Shown in pieces: positions 1-7,728 of a DNA stretch of 16,293 nucleotides. The number at the start of each line of letters is the position of its first letter. The first letter of the stretch is position 1. The notes beneath the pieces are model-generated. The model saw only the letters and a program-made list of their open reading frames with translations, had not been told where the DNA came from and made no database searches. The position numbers and the translations under genes are program-made. The DNA is from Firmicutes bacterium UBA3906 (GTDB taxonomy: Bacteria > Bacillota > Clostridia > Caldicoprobacterales > DTU083): positions 21,001 through 37,293 of the forward strand of contig DGFG01000089.1 of the NCBI GenBank assembly GCA_002391555.1, written 5' to 3'.

Positions 1-36
1 AGCAAAAAGCCAAGCAAAAAGCTGAGCAAAAAGCCA
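1..36 (+). repeat. Three 12-bp tandem repeats in the 5' part of ftsW
   Basis: Units at 1-12, 13-24 and 25-36 read AGCAAAAAGCCA, AGCAAAAAGCTG and AGCAAAAAGCCA. They are in frame and encode Ser-Lys-Lys-Pro/Leu three times in the cytoplasmic N-terminal tail of FtsW. The array touches the window edge and may be longer. Confidence 0.85.
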
Positions 37-1113
37 ATAGATTTCCCCATATTTATCACAACTGTAATATTGGTTTCCATTGGTATTGTTATGGTCTTTA
101 GTGCTAGCTACTATAGGTCTGCTCAGGCTATGGGTGACAGCATGTATTTTTTCAAACGTCAGCTTTTGTGGGCAGTCATTGGCCTGGTCGGTATGTTCTT
201 AGCTTCCAGGTTTGATTATCGAAGGCTTAAAAAATACGCCTTTATCTTTCTTGTCATCAGTATAGGCCTATTGATTGCTGTACTAGTCTTAGGTGAACCG
301 AGAAATAATGCCAAGCGGTGGCTGGAAATCGGAGGTTTATCCTTACAACCCTCTGAAGTAGCAAAGTTTTCCCTAATCCTATTTATTGCTGATTATACAA
401 CTAGAAAAAAGGGGCGGGTTAGAAAGTTCTTTACAGGTGTAGTACCAGTAATGCTAATTACAGGTATTATCACTGTCCTGATACTACAACAGCCAAATAT
501 GAGTACTGCCATGAGCCTGGTTATGCTAGCCCTTATTATGCTTTTTATTGCTGGGGCCAACCTAGGGCAGTTGTTTCTCTGTGTAGGAGGAGGAGTAGCA
601 GCAGGCCTAGCCCTTATGTTTAGTAAGTCCTATAGGATAGATAGGGTTGTTGGTTTTACTAATCCATGGGCTGATCCACTAGATACTGGCTATCAAATAA
701 TCCAATCCCTATATTCGCTAGGGTCTGGTGGCTTATTTGGCTTAGGGATTGCCCAAAGTAGACAAAAGCTTAACTATCTGCCCTATCCAGAGACAGACTT
801 TATATTTGCCATTATTGGCGAGGAGCTAGGCTTTATAGGAGCCCTTATAGTTGTTATCCTATTTATTATCCTTGTATGGAGAGGGGTAAGGATAGCAATA
901 ACGGCACCTGATATGTTTGGTACCATGCTAGCAATTGGCGTTATAGCTATGATAACTATCCAGGTAGTAATAAATATCGCAGTTGTTACTGCATCAATGC
1001 CTCCTACAGGATTACCACTTCCCTTTATTAGCTACGGGGGTTCTTCACTAGCCTTCTTTATGACCTCAATAGGAGTCCTATTAAATATTTCTAAGTATTC
1101 CAGTGTGACCTAA
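1..1113 (+). CDS. ftsW: FtsW, septal peptidoglycan glycosyltransferase (SEDS family), 5' end cut off
   Basis: Polytopic SEDS-family lipid II polymerase that works with a class B PBP at the division septum. The frame is open from base 1, and an in-frame TTG at 70 falls inside the first membrane helix, so the true start lies before the window. About 370 residues are present. Visible family motifs are a WLEIGG–QPSE–K segment (bases about 319-366), a TDFIFAIIGEELG segment whose Asp codon is at 796 (the essential SEDS aspartate region), and a C-terminal PPTGLPLPFISYGGSS segment. The usual PEAHTD loop reads PYPETD here, so His is replaced by Glu. The visible N-terminus is lysine-rich and built from three 12-bp repeats. 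SpoVE and RodA are close relatives; the position before murA–ftsQ–ftsAZ favours FtsW/SpoVE. The family is certain; vegetative versus sporulation role is inferred. Confidence 0.93.
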   Translation, partial: SKKPSKKLSKKPIDFPIFITTVILVSIGIVMVFSASYYRSAQAMGDSMYFFKRQLLWAVIGLVGMFLASRFDYRRLKKYAFIFLVISIGLLIAVLVLGEPRNNAKRWLEIGGLSLQPSEVAKFSLILFIADYTTRKKGRVRKFFTGVVPVMLITGIITVLILQQPNMSTAMSLVMLALIMLFIAGANLGQLFLCVGGGVAAGLALMFSKSYRIDRVVGFTNPWADPLDTGYQIIQSLYSLGSGGLFGLGIAQSRQKLNYLPYPETDFIFAIIGEELGFIGALIVVILFIILVWRGVRIAITAPDMFGTMLAIGVIAMITIQVVINIAVVTASMPPTGLPLPFISYGGSSLAFFMTSIGVLLNISKYSSVT

Positions 1114-1148
1114 GCTAGTCACCTTTTTCAGCCTTGTAACACCTAATT

Positions 1149-1177
1149 TTGCCTTGCATATCATGTTAATGTATAAG
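1149..1177 (+). promoter_or_regulatory. Candidate sigma-A promoter of murA
   Basis: TTGCCT (1149-1154), a 17-bp spacer, then TATAAG (1172-1177). The expected start point is near 1184, at the foot of a perfect inverted repeat. The -10 is good (5/6) and the -35 moderate (4/6). Confidence 0.45.
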
Positions 1178-1181
1178 ATAT

Positions 1182-1214
1182 TTGCTCAAGTGGACTCTAC
1201 TATCCCTTGAGCAA
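1182..1214 (+). promoter_or_regulatory. Perfect 9-bp inverted repeat in the murA leader
   Basis: TTGCTCAAG (1182-1190) and CTTGAGCAA (1206-1214) pair perfectly around a 15-nt loop. The element starts at the predicted transcript start and ends just before the murA Shine-Dalgarno (about 1218-1224). It could be a 5' mRNA stem-loop or a DNA operator. The pairing is seen directly; the function is inferred. Confidence 0.6.
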
Positions 1215-1232
1215 GAAAGAGGTGCGGCTTCT

Positions 1233-2483
1233 ATGGCAAAGTATAGGATCAGGGGAGAGCAGAAGCTAGAAGGTGACATTAGGGTTAAAGGGGCTAAAAA
1301 CTCAGCTCTCCCAGTACTAGCAGCAGTTTTACTTAGTGAAAAACCAGTTATACTACATGATATCCCCAAGCTTATTGATATCGACAATATGGTTTTAATC
1401 TTAAGCTCCATTGGATGTAAAATCAAAAGAGAAGGAAACACCTTGATTGTAGATCCTTCGTCGGTTAATAGCTGGGTAATTCCAGATAAGTATGTAAAGG
1501 AAATAAGGTCCTCTATAGTCATGCTAGGGGCTGTCCTAGCTAGAATGAAAAAAGCCCTAATTACATATCCAGGCGGTTGCGAAATAGGTCAAAGACCTAT
1601 AAACCTTCATCTGCAAGGGCTAAAGAAACTAGGAGTCAAGATAAATGATAGCCATGGATATTTAGAATGCCAGGCAGACAGGCTAGTAGGAGCAAATATT
1701 CATTTAGACTATCCTAGTGTTGGCGCAACAGAAAATATCATGCTGGCAGCTACCAAGGCAGAGGGGACTACCGTAATCCGCAACGCAGCCAAAGAACCTG
1801 AGATAATTGACCTACAAAACTTTATAAACAGCATGGGTGGCAGGGTAGCTGGAGCGGGTAGCAATACCATTACAATAAAAGGCGTTGAGAGCTTTCATGG
1901 GAGCGAGTATAGGGTCCTACCAGATAGGATAGTGGCAGGCACTTATCTAGCAGCTGCCGCAATCACCGGTAGTGAGATTACTATAAGTAATGTTAACTTT
2001 GAGCATATACAGTCTATGGTTACAAAGCTCAGAGAGGCCGGCTGCTCTATTATCAATTTCAATAATAGTGTGAGGATAAAGGCACCCACTAGGCTACGGG
2101 CAATAGAACACACAAAGACCTATCCTTACCCAGGCTTTCCTACAGACATGCAGGCGCTCTTGATGAGTATGCTTACAGTAGCGCAGGGGACTAGCATTAT
2201 TACTGAAAATATCTTTGAAAATAGGTTCAAGCATGTTCCTGAGATGATTCGGATGGGGGCCAATATTAGGACAGAGGGTAAAATAGCAGTAATCCAGGGT
2301 GTCAACAGGCTAAAGGGAGCCCAGGTAAATGCTAGTGACCTAAGGGGTGGAGCAGCCCTGGTCTTGGCTGGCCTCAATGCAGAGGGAGAGACTATAGTGG
2401 AAAATATCCATCATATAGATAGGGGCTATGAGGGCCTAGAGCAAAAATTAAGGTCCCTAGGAGCAGACATAGAAAGGCTATAA
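1233..2483 (+). CDS. murA: UDP-N-acetylglucosamine 1-carboxyvinyltransferase (MurA)
   Basis: Cytoplasmic enzyme that transfers enolpyruvate from PEP to UDP-GlcNAc, the first committed step of peptidoglycan synthesis and the target of fosfomycin. The ATG at 1233 gives 416 residues, a normal MurA length, and is preceded by AGAGGTG with 8-nt spacing. An in-frame TTG at 1182 would add 17 unrelated residues and lies inside the leader inverted repeat, so I rejected it. Lys22 and Asn23 (KGAKNSALP) match the UDP-GlcNAc/PEP-binding residues. Cys116 in PGGCEIG is the catalytic cysteine that fosfomycin alkylates, so the enzyme should be fosfomycin-sensitive. A leader hairpin and its own candidate promoter suggest separate control from ftsW. 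Many Bacillota carry a second MurA (MurZ) elsewhere; which paralogue this is cannot be told from the window. Confidence 0.96.
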   Translation: MAKYRIRGEQKLEGDIRVKGAKNSALPVLAAVLLSEKPVILHDIPKLIDIDNMVLILSSIGCKIKREGNTLIVDPSSVNSWVIPDKYVKEIRSSIVMLGAVLARMKKALITYPGGCEIGQRPINLHLQGLKKLGVKINDSHGYLECQADRLVGANIHLDYPSVGATENIMLAATKAEGTTVIRNAAKEPEIIDLQNFINSMGGRVAGAGSNTITIKGVESFHGSEYRVLPDRIVAGTYLAAAAITGSEITISNVNFEHIQSMVTKLREAGCSIINFNNSVRIKAPTRLRAIEHTKTYPYPGFPTDMQALLMSMLTVAQGTSIITENIFENRFKHVPEMIRMGANIRTEGKIAVIQGVNRLKGAQVNASDLRGGAALVLAGLNAEGETIVENIHHIDRGYEGLEQKLRSLGADIERL

Positions 2484-2527
2484 ATATAAATAGGTAAATA
2501 GGCTCTAATGTAAGCTAAATTTGGCTT

Positions 2528-2557
2528 TTGCAATCAAGCAAGGACATGTGGTAGAAT
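2528..2557 (+). promoter_or_regulatory. Candidate extended -10 promoter of ftsQ
   Basis: TTGCAA (2528-2533), an 18-bp spacer and TAGAAT (2552-2557), with a TG at 2549-2550 giving an extended -10. It would start transcription near 2564, in the 116-bp gap between murA and ftsQ. Confidence 0.5.
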
Positions 2558-2599
2558 CTATGCTTAAGGTGCATTAGATAAACAACGGAGGAGGGGGCC

Positions 2600-3364
2600 A
2601 TGAAGTCTAGAGGGACAAGGATAGGTGCTATATTAATCCTACTGCTCTTAACTGCTACAACAGCAGTGGTTATCCTAGGTACAGATATATTTAATATAAA
2701 GAAAATTTCAATTATAGGTAGTCAACATATTGAAAGAAATGTTATAATTAGTATATCAGGTATATCCTATGGTGATAGTATATTCAAGGTGAACCGCAGG
2801 CAGGTAAGGGAAAATATTGAAAGTAGAGACCCCTATCCAATAGTCAAGGATGTAGTCCTAAGGCTACCTGATGAGGTGGAGATCTATATAGAGGAGAGGA
2901 CACCGGTAGCCTACATACCCTTCCTTAGCTCATATTTACTAATAGATGAAAATGCATTTATCATGGATCTAATAAAGCAGGATGAAAGCAGTGACCAATA
3001 CTTTAAGATCGAGGGGCTTAGGGAGTTTAATTTTAAGAAAGGGACCCAGTTTGAGCTTATAGAGAGCGAAAAGATTAAGCAAGTTGTTTTAAATGAACTT
3101 TTAGACTCCATATATAAGCGAAGGGTTCAGCATATGATATCAGAGATCTCCTTAGAAAATGTTGACAACATAAAGCTATTAACCAGGCAAGGAGTCTTGC
3201 TTGAGTTAGGACAGGCTGTTCAGCTAGAAAAGAAATTGGCCTGGCTCCTATCAGATGCTTATACAGAGATAGTCAATAGTGATATGAAGGGGACCTTGGA
3301 CGTAAGTGTTGCAGAGAAAGCAGTTTTTAGACCTGATCAAGATTTAAATGAGGTGTCAGATTGA
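2600..3364 (+). CDS. ftsQ: Cell division protein FtsQ/DivIB
   Basis: Single-pass (type II) membrane protein of the divisome that, with DivIC/FtsB and FtsL, links FtsZ assembly to septal wall synthesis. The 254-residue product has a short basic cytoplasmic tail, one transmembrane segment (about residues 8-27) and a POTRA domain starting near IKKISIIGSQHI (about residues 32-98), where the VVLRLPDEVEIYIEERTP segment is typical. The extracytoplasmic beta domain follows. The ATG at 2600 has a strong GGAGGAGGGGG ribosome-binding site. The stop codon overlaps the next gene's TTG start by 4 bases, implying translational coupling. The position between murA and the DUF881 pair matches Bacillus divIB. 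Confidence 0.9.
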   Translation: MKSRGTRIGAILILLLLTATTAVVILGTDIFNIKKISIIGSQHIERNVIISISGISYGDSIFKVNRRQVRENIESRDPYPIVKDVVLRLPDEVEIYIEERTPVAYIPFLSSYLLIDENAFIMDLIKQDESSDQYFKIEGLREFNFKKGTQFELIESEKIKQVVLNELLDSIYKRRVQHMISEISLENVDNIKLLTRQGVLLELGQAVQLEKKLAWLLSDAYTEIVNSDMKGTLDVSVAEKAVFRPDQDLNEVSD

Positions 3365-4074
3365 AAAAGACAAGAGGAGGACAAGCGGCCATTTTGCTTG
3401 TTTGCCTAATACTAGGGCTAGCATTGGCCTCACAATTTAAAAATGTACAAAATGTTGGCGGGAGCGTATCCCTACAAAGGACCCAGGAGCTAACTAGCGA
3501 AATCCAAAAGCTAAACCAGGAGATAGCTGGCCAACAGCAGCTTATTATGGACTTAGAGCGGATGTTACATGAGTATGAGAATGCTGCTAAGGATGATGGT
3601 GATTTCAACGATACTATGTACAAGGAGCTTGAGCGTTCTAGGGTTCTGGCAGGCTTAACCGAGCTAGAGGGACCGGGCATTATTGTTACTATAGATGTAG
3701 TAAAGATAAATTCCTGGTATGATGAATCAACTATTATCCGTAATGTATATCACGATGACCTACTTTTACTAGTCAATGAGCTAAATGCTGCTGGGGCAGA
3801 GGCTATATCAATAAATGATGAGCGAATAATATCGACCTCTGAGATTAGAAATGCAGGGGATTTTATTGTAATAAACACTAATAGGTATTCTACCCCCTTT
3901 GTTATAAAGGCCATAGGCAATCCAGATACTCTAGAGGCCTCATTAAAGCTATTAGGCGGTGTTGCTGACAGCCTAGGCGAAGAGCTAGAGATCAAGATAC
4001 AAAGGGAAGAAAAACTCAAGGTGGCCAAGTTTAATGGATACTTGCAGTTTAGACATGCCAAACCCGTACAGTAG
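3361..4074 (+). CDS. DUF881 protein (YlxW-like), first of a tandem pair
   Basis: Membrane-anchored protein of unknown biochemical role that sits beside divIB in many Bacillota. The 237 residues comprise an N-terminal anchor (about residues 8-24), a coiled-coil segment rich in Gln/Glu/Leu (about 38-75), and the DUF881 domain with LEGPGIIVTID, LLLLVNELNAAGAEAISIN and PFVIKAIGNPDTL. The start is TTG at 3361, overlapping the ftsQ stop as TTGA; GAGGTG at 3350-3355 supports it. Position and family match B. subtilis ylxW. Anchor plus coiled coil suggests a scaffold at the septum, but that is inference. Confidence 0.88.
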   Translation: MKKTRGGQAAILLVCLILGLALASQFKNVQNVGGSVSLQRTQELTSEIQKLNQEIAGQQQLIMDLERMLHEYENAAKDDGDFNDTMYKELERSRVLAGLTELEGPGIIVTIDVVKINSWYDESTIIRNVYHDDLLLLVNELNAAGAEAISINDERIISTSEIRNAGDFIVINTNRYSTPFVIKAIGNPDTLEASLKLLGGVADSLGEELEIKIQREEKLKVAKFNGYLQFRHAKPVQ

Positions 4075-4094
4075 CGGTTAATGGAGAGATGTTA

Positions 4095-4823
4095 ATGGAA
4101 AATACTAAGAAGATCCTATTGATAACAATGGCCTGTGTAATCTTTGGCTTTATTTCTGTACTTGCCTTTGATAGGGAGGGCAAAAACATTGAAATAGGAG
4201 AAGTAACCTCTGTTAAAAAGGTCCAGGACCTTAATAGAGAAAGGATCAAGCTAGAGGCAGAGAAAAAAGAACATGAGGACCGGATAAAAGAGCTACAAGC
4301 AGCAATTCTGCAGTTTGAGCAGGATGCAGCCAGACGGGATAGCCAGGCTGGCCTTATAAATGAACAACTCCTAAACACAAGGGCCTATGCTGGCTACGTA
4401 GCCTTAGAGGGCCCTGGTGTAGAAATTGTCTTAAACGATAGGAAACGAGATTCAATCATTATAAATAATTTTAACTATTTTATTGTCCATGATAGTGATG
4501 TACTAAATGTGCTAAACGAGTTAAAAGCTGCTGGTGCAGAGGCTATTGCAATAAACGGGACAAGGATAATGGCCAATTCCAGGATAAGCTGCGGAGGGCC
4601 AACTATAAACGTAGGCAGGTATGGACGCTTTACTCCCCCTTTTATAATCCATGCTATAGGCGACCCTGATATATTAGCTGCCAGCTTTCAGCAGCCAGAT
4701 AGCGTTTACAATGACCTTGTTGCCTGGGGCCTAGAGTTTAAGATAAAAAAGTTAGACTATATAGAAATACCAAGATATCTAGGCGAAATAGAATTAAAGT
4801 TTGCCAGTACAGTTAGGGAGTGA
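4095..4823 (+). CDS. DUF881 protein (YlxX-like), second of a tandem pair
   Basis: Paralogue of the preceding gene: N-terminal anchor (about residues 6-23), charged coiled coil (about 38-78), then a DUF881 domain with LEGPGVEIVL, VLNELKAAGAEAIAIN and FIIHAIGDPD. ATG codons occur at 4089 and 4095. GGAGAG at 4083-4088 abuts the first but sits 6 to 7 nt before the second, so 4095 is preferred (242 residues). The gene follows its paralogue after about 20 bp and its stop overlaps a possible GTG of sbp. The order matches ylxW–ylxX–sbp of Bacillus. The two copies share the AAGAEAI–IN signature but differ widely elsewhere, so the duplication is old. Molecular function unknown. Confidence 0.88.
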   Translation: MENTKKILLITMACVIFGFISVLAFDREGKNIEIGEVTSVKKVQDLNRERIKLEAEKKEHEDRIKELQAAILQFEQDAARRDSQAGLINEQLLNTRAYAGYVALEGPGVEIVLNDRKRDSIIINNFNYFIVHDSDVLNVLNELKAAGAEAIAINGTRIMANSRISCGGPTINVGRYGRFTPPFIIHAIGDPDILAASFQQPDSVYNDLVAWGLEFKIKKLDYIEIPRYLGEIELKFASTVRE

Positions 4824-4828
4824 AAAAT

Positions 4829-5197
4829 ATGTGGTTACCTCTATTGGGGATTATAATTGGAATTGTCTTAGGTATGGTACTACCCTTTAGTGTACCTGTT
4901 GCATACTCATCTTATATGTCCGTAGCGCTTTTAGCTGCTCTTGACTCTGTTTTTGGTGGTATAAAATCACACCTAGAGGACCAGTTTGAAACGGATGTTT
5001 TTTTAACAGGCTTTTTTGGTAATGCTGTCTTGGCGGCAGGCCTTACCTATATTGGTGATAGGCTAGACGTGCCAATATATTTAGCTGCGATTTTCGTTTT
5101 TGGTAGCAGGCTCTTCCAGAACTTTGCCCTTATTCGTAGATATTTGCTACAAAGGTTAAAGAAAAAGCCCAATACAGCTACTAATAACGAAGAATAA
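4829..5197 (+). CDS. sbp: Small basic protein Sbp (DUF1290)
   Basis: Small integral membrane protein found just upstream of ftsA in many Bacillota; its molecular function is not established. From ATG 4829 it has 122 residues beginning MWLPLLGI, closely resembling the start of B. subtilis Sbp; GGGAG at 4816-4820 sits 8 nt upstream. A GTG at 4820 in the same frame overlaps the previous stop but has no well-spaced ribosome-binding site. Three or four membrane segments are visible, with conserved LAALDSVFGGI, GFFGNAVLA and FGSRLFQNFALIRR stretches and a Lys-rich tail. Confidence 0.92.
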   Translation: MWLPLLGIIIGIVLGMVLPFSVPVAYSSYMSVALLAALDSVFGGIKSHLEDQFETDVFLTGFFGNAVLAAGLTYIGDRLDVPIYLAAIFVFGSRLFQNFALIRRYLLQRLKKKPNTATNNEE

Positions 5198-5225
5198 ATA
5201 TAAAAATATCATACTAATTTTGAAC

Positions 5226-5255
5226 TTGCTATTCTACTGATGCTAAATATATGAT
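5226..5255 (+). promoter_or_regulatory. Candidate promoter of ftsAZ
   Basis: TTGCTA (5226-5231), an 18-bp spacer and TATGAT (5250-5255) lie in the 105-bp gap before ftsA, with an expected start near 5262. Bacillus ftsAZ also has promoters just upstream; no clear sigma-H motif was seen here. Confidence 0.45.
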
Positions 5256-5262
5256 AACATAT

Positions 5263-5284
5263 CCCTAATAGCTAGTATTAGAGG
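5263..5284 (+). promoter_or_regulatory. Inverted repeat in the ftsA leader
   Basis: CCCTAATA (5263-5270) pairs with TATTAG-A-GG (5276-5284) around a GCTAG loop, giving 8 base pairs with A5282 bulged. It spans the expected transcript 5' end and stops just before the ftsA ribosome-binding site (AGAAGGGG, 5287-5294). Confidence 0.5.
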
Positions 5285-5302
5285 GTAGAAGGGGTTTTTT
5301 TA

Positions 5303-6490
5303 TTGAAGACTATACATACAGCTATCGAACTTGGTACAAGCAAACTAAGTGTTCTTATATATCGACCCACAAGGGATAACAAAATAGAAGTACTAGGTTT
5401 AGGTAACTATACTTATCCTGATACCCATAGAGATAATCGTGAAAATCCCGACTCCTTGCAGCAGGCTCTGGTCCAAGCTATAGGACAAGCCGAAAAGGCA
5501 GCAGGCCAGGAGGTTAAAAGGGCCAGTCTTGCTTTAGCAAACGAGTATTGTGGGCTAATTAGAAATTACAAGGAAATAGAGCCTGGAAAGCATATTAGCA
5601 GGCGAGACATTCGAAGGCTAAGAAAACTTACAGAAGACTATACTCTAGCAAGGCCTTGGGAGATTACAGATGTATTTTATGGTAACTTTAATGTAGATGG
5701 CCTAAGTATAGTAGATCCATATGGTTTATATGCAAATACCCTAGGCTTAGAATCCTCCTTGCTTTGCATGGACAATGATTTTATAGACAAGATAAAGGAC
5801 CAGCTTTCAGTCTTGGGCATAAGCCTGAGCCAGGTTCTGTCCGAATCAGCATCCATAGGAAATGCTATAGTTACACAAGAGGAAATGGAGTCTGGAGTAT
5901 TACTTATAGATATAGGGGGCCATTCAACAGGAATAACCTATTTCGAAGATGGAAGGCCACTAGTACTAGATAGCTTGCCCGTTGGCGGCAAGCACATAAG
6001 CCAGGACCTACAAATGGGACTTAATATAAGCTTTGATCAGGCTGAAAAGCTCAAAAGGTCCTGCATATTAGGCCAAGGAGCCTATGACAATCAAAAAGAG
6101 CTTGATGAGCAAGACCCAGACCCAAAGATAGAAAAGGGCCCAACTGAAGCAAATTTAAGCACAGACTTTTCTAATCAGATAGTTATGGCCCGTGTAGAGG
6201 AAATACTCCTATTAGCCAAGGCAAAGGCAGTTTCGAGTGGCCTCTTAAAGGATGGTTGCATACTAATCCTAACCGGCGGTGGACTGGCTATGCTAAGAGG
6301 CATAAAGGACTATGCTAGTGGAGTCTTGCAAATGCCAGTAAGGATTGGGGCTCCCGATCTTATTGGCCTAACTAGTCCAGTATACACAAGCCTATACTCA
6401 ATAGCTATGGCTAGCCAGACTATGGCTATTAAAGGCTTTAATATTGTTGAAAACATAAAAAAATACTTAAAATCCATTAGCTTTAACTAA
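5303..6490 (+). CDS. ftsA: Cell division protein FtsA
   Basis: Actin-family ATPase that tethers FtsZ filaments to the membrane and recruits later divisome proteins. It starts at TTG 5303 with AGAAGGGG 8 nt upstream and has 395 residues, slightly short for the family. Visible are phosphate-1 AIELGTSKLSVLI (residues about 7-19), a phosphate-2 loop LLIDIGGHSTG (about 200-210) and the adenosine motif ILTGGGLAMLRGI (about 323-335). The phosphate-2 loop is unusual, since most FtsA have GGGTTD or GGGQT there. A charged linker (DEQDPDPKIEKGP) follows it. The C-terminus, NIVENIKKYLKSISFN, looks like the amphipathic membrane-targeting helix. It is followed by ftsZ after 38 bp with no terminator, so the two are co-transcribed. 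Confidence 0.93.
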   Translation: MKTIHTAIELGTSKLSVLIYRPTRDNKIEVLGLGNYTYPDTHRDNRENPDSLQQALVQAIGQAEKAAGQEVKRASLALANEYCGLIRNYKEIEPGKHISRRDIRRLRKLTEDYTLARPWEITDVFYGNFNVDGLSIVDPYGLYANTLGLESSLLCMDNDFIDKIKDQLSVLGISLSQVLSESASIGNAIVTQEEMESGVLLIDIGGHSTGITYFEDGRPLVLDSLPVGGKHISQDLQMGLNISFDQAEKLKRSCILGQGAYDNQKELDEQDPDPKIEKGPTEANLSTDFSNQIVMARVEEILLLAKAKAVSSGLLKDGCILILTGGGLAMLRGIKDYASGVLQMPVRIGAPDLIGLTSPVYTSLYSIAMASQTMAIKGFNIVENIKKYLKSISFN

Positions 6491-6528
6491 AAGAAAGACA
6501 ATAAAGATGATCAGGAGGAGGGTAAGGC

Positions 6529-7602
6529 GTGTTAGAATTTGACATTGATATGGATCAGTTTGCCACCATAAAGGTAGTTGGTGTTGGAGGAGGAGGCAAT
6601 AATGCTGTAAATCGGATGATAGAGCATGGCCTAAAGGGTGTTGACTTTATCTCCGTCAATACAGACAAGCAGGCATTATATGTTTCTCAGGCAACCCAAA
6701 AGATTCAGATTGGCGAAAAGTTAACCAAGGGATTAGGGGCAGGTGCCAATCCAGAGATAGGCCAAAAGGCTGCAGAGGAGAGCAAGGATGATATAGCTCA
6801 AATCCTTAAGGGTGCAGATATGGTCTTTATTACCGCAGGTATGGGAGGTGGCACTGGTACAGGTGCTGCTCCAATAGTGGCGGAGATTGCTAGGGAGTTA
6901 GGAATTCTAACAGTTGGAGTAGTTACAAAACCCTTTATTTTCGAAGGTAAGCAGCGAATGATAAATGCAGAGATGGGTATAAGCGAATTAAAGAGCAGGG
7001 TTGATACCCTGGTCACCATACCCAATGATAGGCTACTACAGGTTGTTGAGAAAAGAACCTCCATGCTAGAGGCCTTTAAGATTGCAGACGATGTCCTAAG
7101 GCAGGGCGTGCAGGGTATATCAGACCTTATAGCTGTACCTGGACTTGTCAACCTAGACTTTGCTGACGTTAGAACTATCATGAAGGAAAAGGGCCTAGCC
7201 CACATGGGTATAGGCAAGGGTAGCGGGGATAATCGTGCTACTGATGCAGCCAAGCAGGCCATCCAAAGTCCTCTGCTAGAAACCACTATTGAGGGTGCCA
7301 AGGGAGTCCTTCTTAATATAACAGGAGGGGCAAACCTAGGACTCTTTGAGGTAAACGAAGCAGCAGAGCTTGTGTCCCAGGCAGCCGATCCAGATGCAAA
7401 TATCATCTTTGGTGCTGTTATAGATGAGGCCTTAGAGGATGAGATAAGGATTATTGTTATTGCAACAGGCTTTGAAAAGGGACCTCGTAGGCCTGAAACT
7501 AGGAGGACAGAGAGAGCCCAAGATCCTGCCACAATTATAACCGAAGACTTTGACAATCTTGAAATACCCACCTTCCTCAGAAGAAATAAATTCACAAAAT
7601 AA
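6529..7602 (+). CDS. ftsZ: Cell division protein FtsZ
   Basis: Tubulin-family GTPase that forms the Z ring at midcell, and at polar sites in sporulation. GTG start at 6529 behind GGAGGAGGG; 357 residues, normal length. Motifs: the [11 protein letters not shown] phosphate loop (residues 18-28), tubulin signature [10 protein letters not shown] (106-115), and T7 catalytic loop residues Asn208, Asp210 and Asp213. A short linker leads to the C-terminal conserved peptide [11 protein letters not shown] (342-352), which binds FtsA and SepF, then a basic tail NKFTK. All catalytic features are intact. A strong terminator lies 22 bp downstream, so ftsZ ends the division transcript. Confidence 0.98.
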   Translation: MLEFDIDMDQFATIKVVGVGGGGNNAVNRMIEHGLKGVDFISVNTDKQALYVSQATQKIQIGEKLTKGLGAGANPEIGQKAAEESKDDIAQILKGADMVFITAGMGGGTGTGAAPIVAEIARELGILTVGVVTKPFIFEGKQRMINAEMGISELKSRVDTLVTIPNDRLLQVVEKRTSMLEAFKIADDVLRQGVQGISDLIAVPGLVNLDFADVRTIMKEKGLAHMGIGKGSGDNRATDAAKQAIQSPLLETTIEGAKGVLLNITGGANLGLFEVNEAAELVSQAADPDANIIFGAVIDEALEDEIRIIVIATGFEKGPRRPETRRTERAQDPATIITEDFDNLEIPTFLRRNKFTK

Positions 7603-7623
7603 TAATCAAAAAAATATACCTAT

Positions 7624-7663
7624 AATAACGACAATAAAATCTTTTTATTGTCGTTATTTTTTT
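7624..7663 (+). terminator. Intrinsic terminator after ftsZ
   Basis: A perfect 16-bp stem, AATAACGACAATAAAA (7624-7639) with its complement at 7643-7658, has a 3-nt loop and runs into a T tract to 7663. It separates the ftsAZ transcript from spoIIGA. Confidence 0.93.
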
Positions 7664-7680
7664 GTTTTGGCCACCACCGT

Positions 7681-7713
7681 TTTACATGTTTTTAGCTAGA
7701 CCTATTATATAAT
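7681..7713 (+). promoter_or_regulatory. Possible wide-spaced promoter upstream of spoIIGA
   Basis: TTTACA (7681-7686) and a perfect TATAAT (7708-7713) are separated by 21 bp. This is too wide for an ordinary sigma-A promoter but resembles the 22-bp spacing known for the Spo0A-activated B. subtilis spoIIG promoter. Alternative to the candidate at 7729-7757. Confidence 0.35.
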
Positions 7714-7728
7714 ATGGACAAAAGGGGT

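Noticed and set aside
70..72. TTG as the start of ftsW
   Set aside because: It lies inside the first membrane helix with no ribosome-binding site, and the frame stays open with plausible FtsW sequence to base 1.
1182..1232. TTG-initiated N-terminal extension of MurA
   Set aside because: The extension does not resemble MurA, overlaps the leader inverted repeat, and the ATG at 1233 has a well-spaced ribosome-binding site.
6798..7595. Long minus-strand open frame (265 codons) opposite ftsZ
   Set aside because: It is the antisense of a highly conserved ftsZ, lacks any recognisable domain, is rich in Ser/Pro/Leu as antisense frames usually are, and has no support as a gene.
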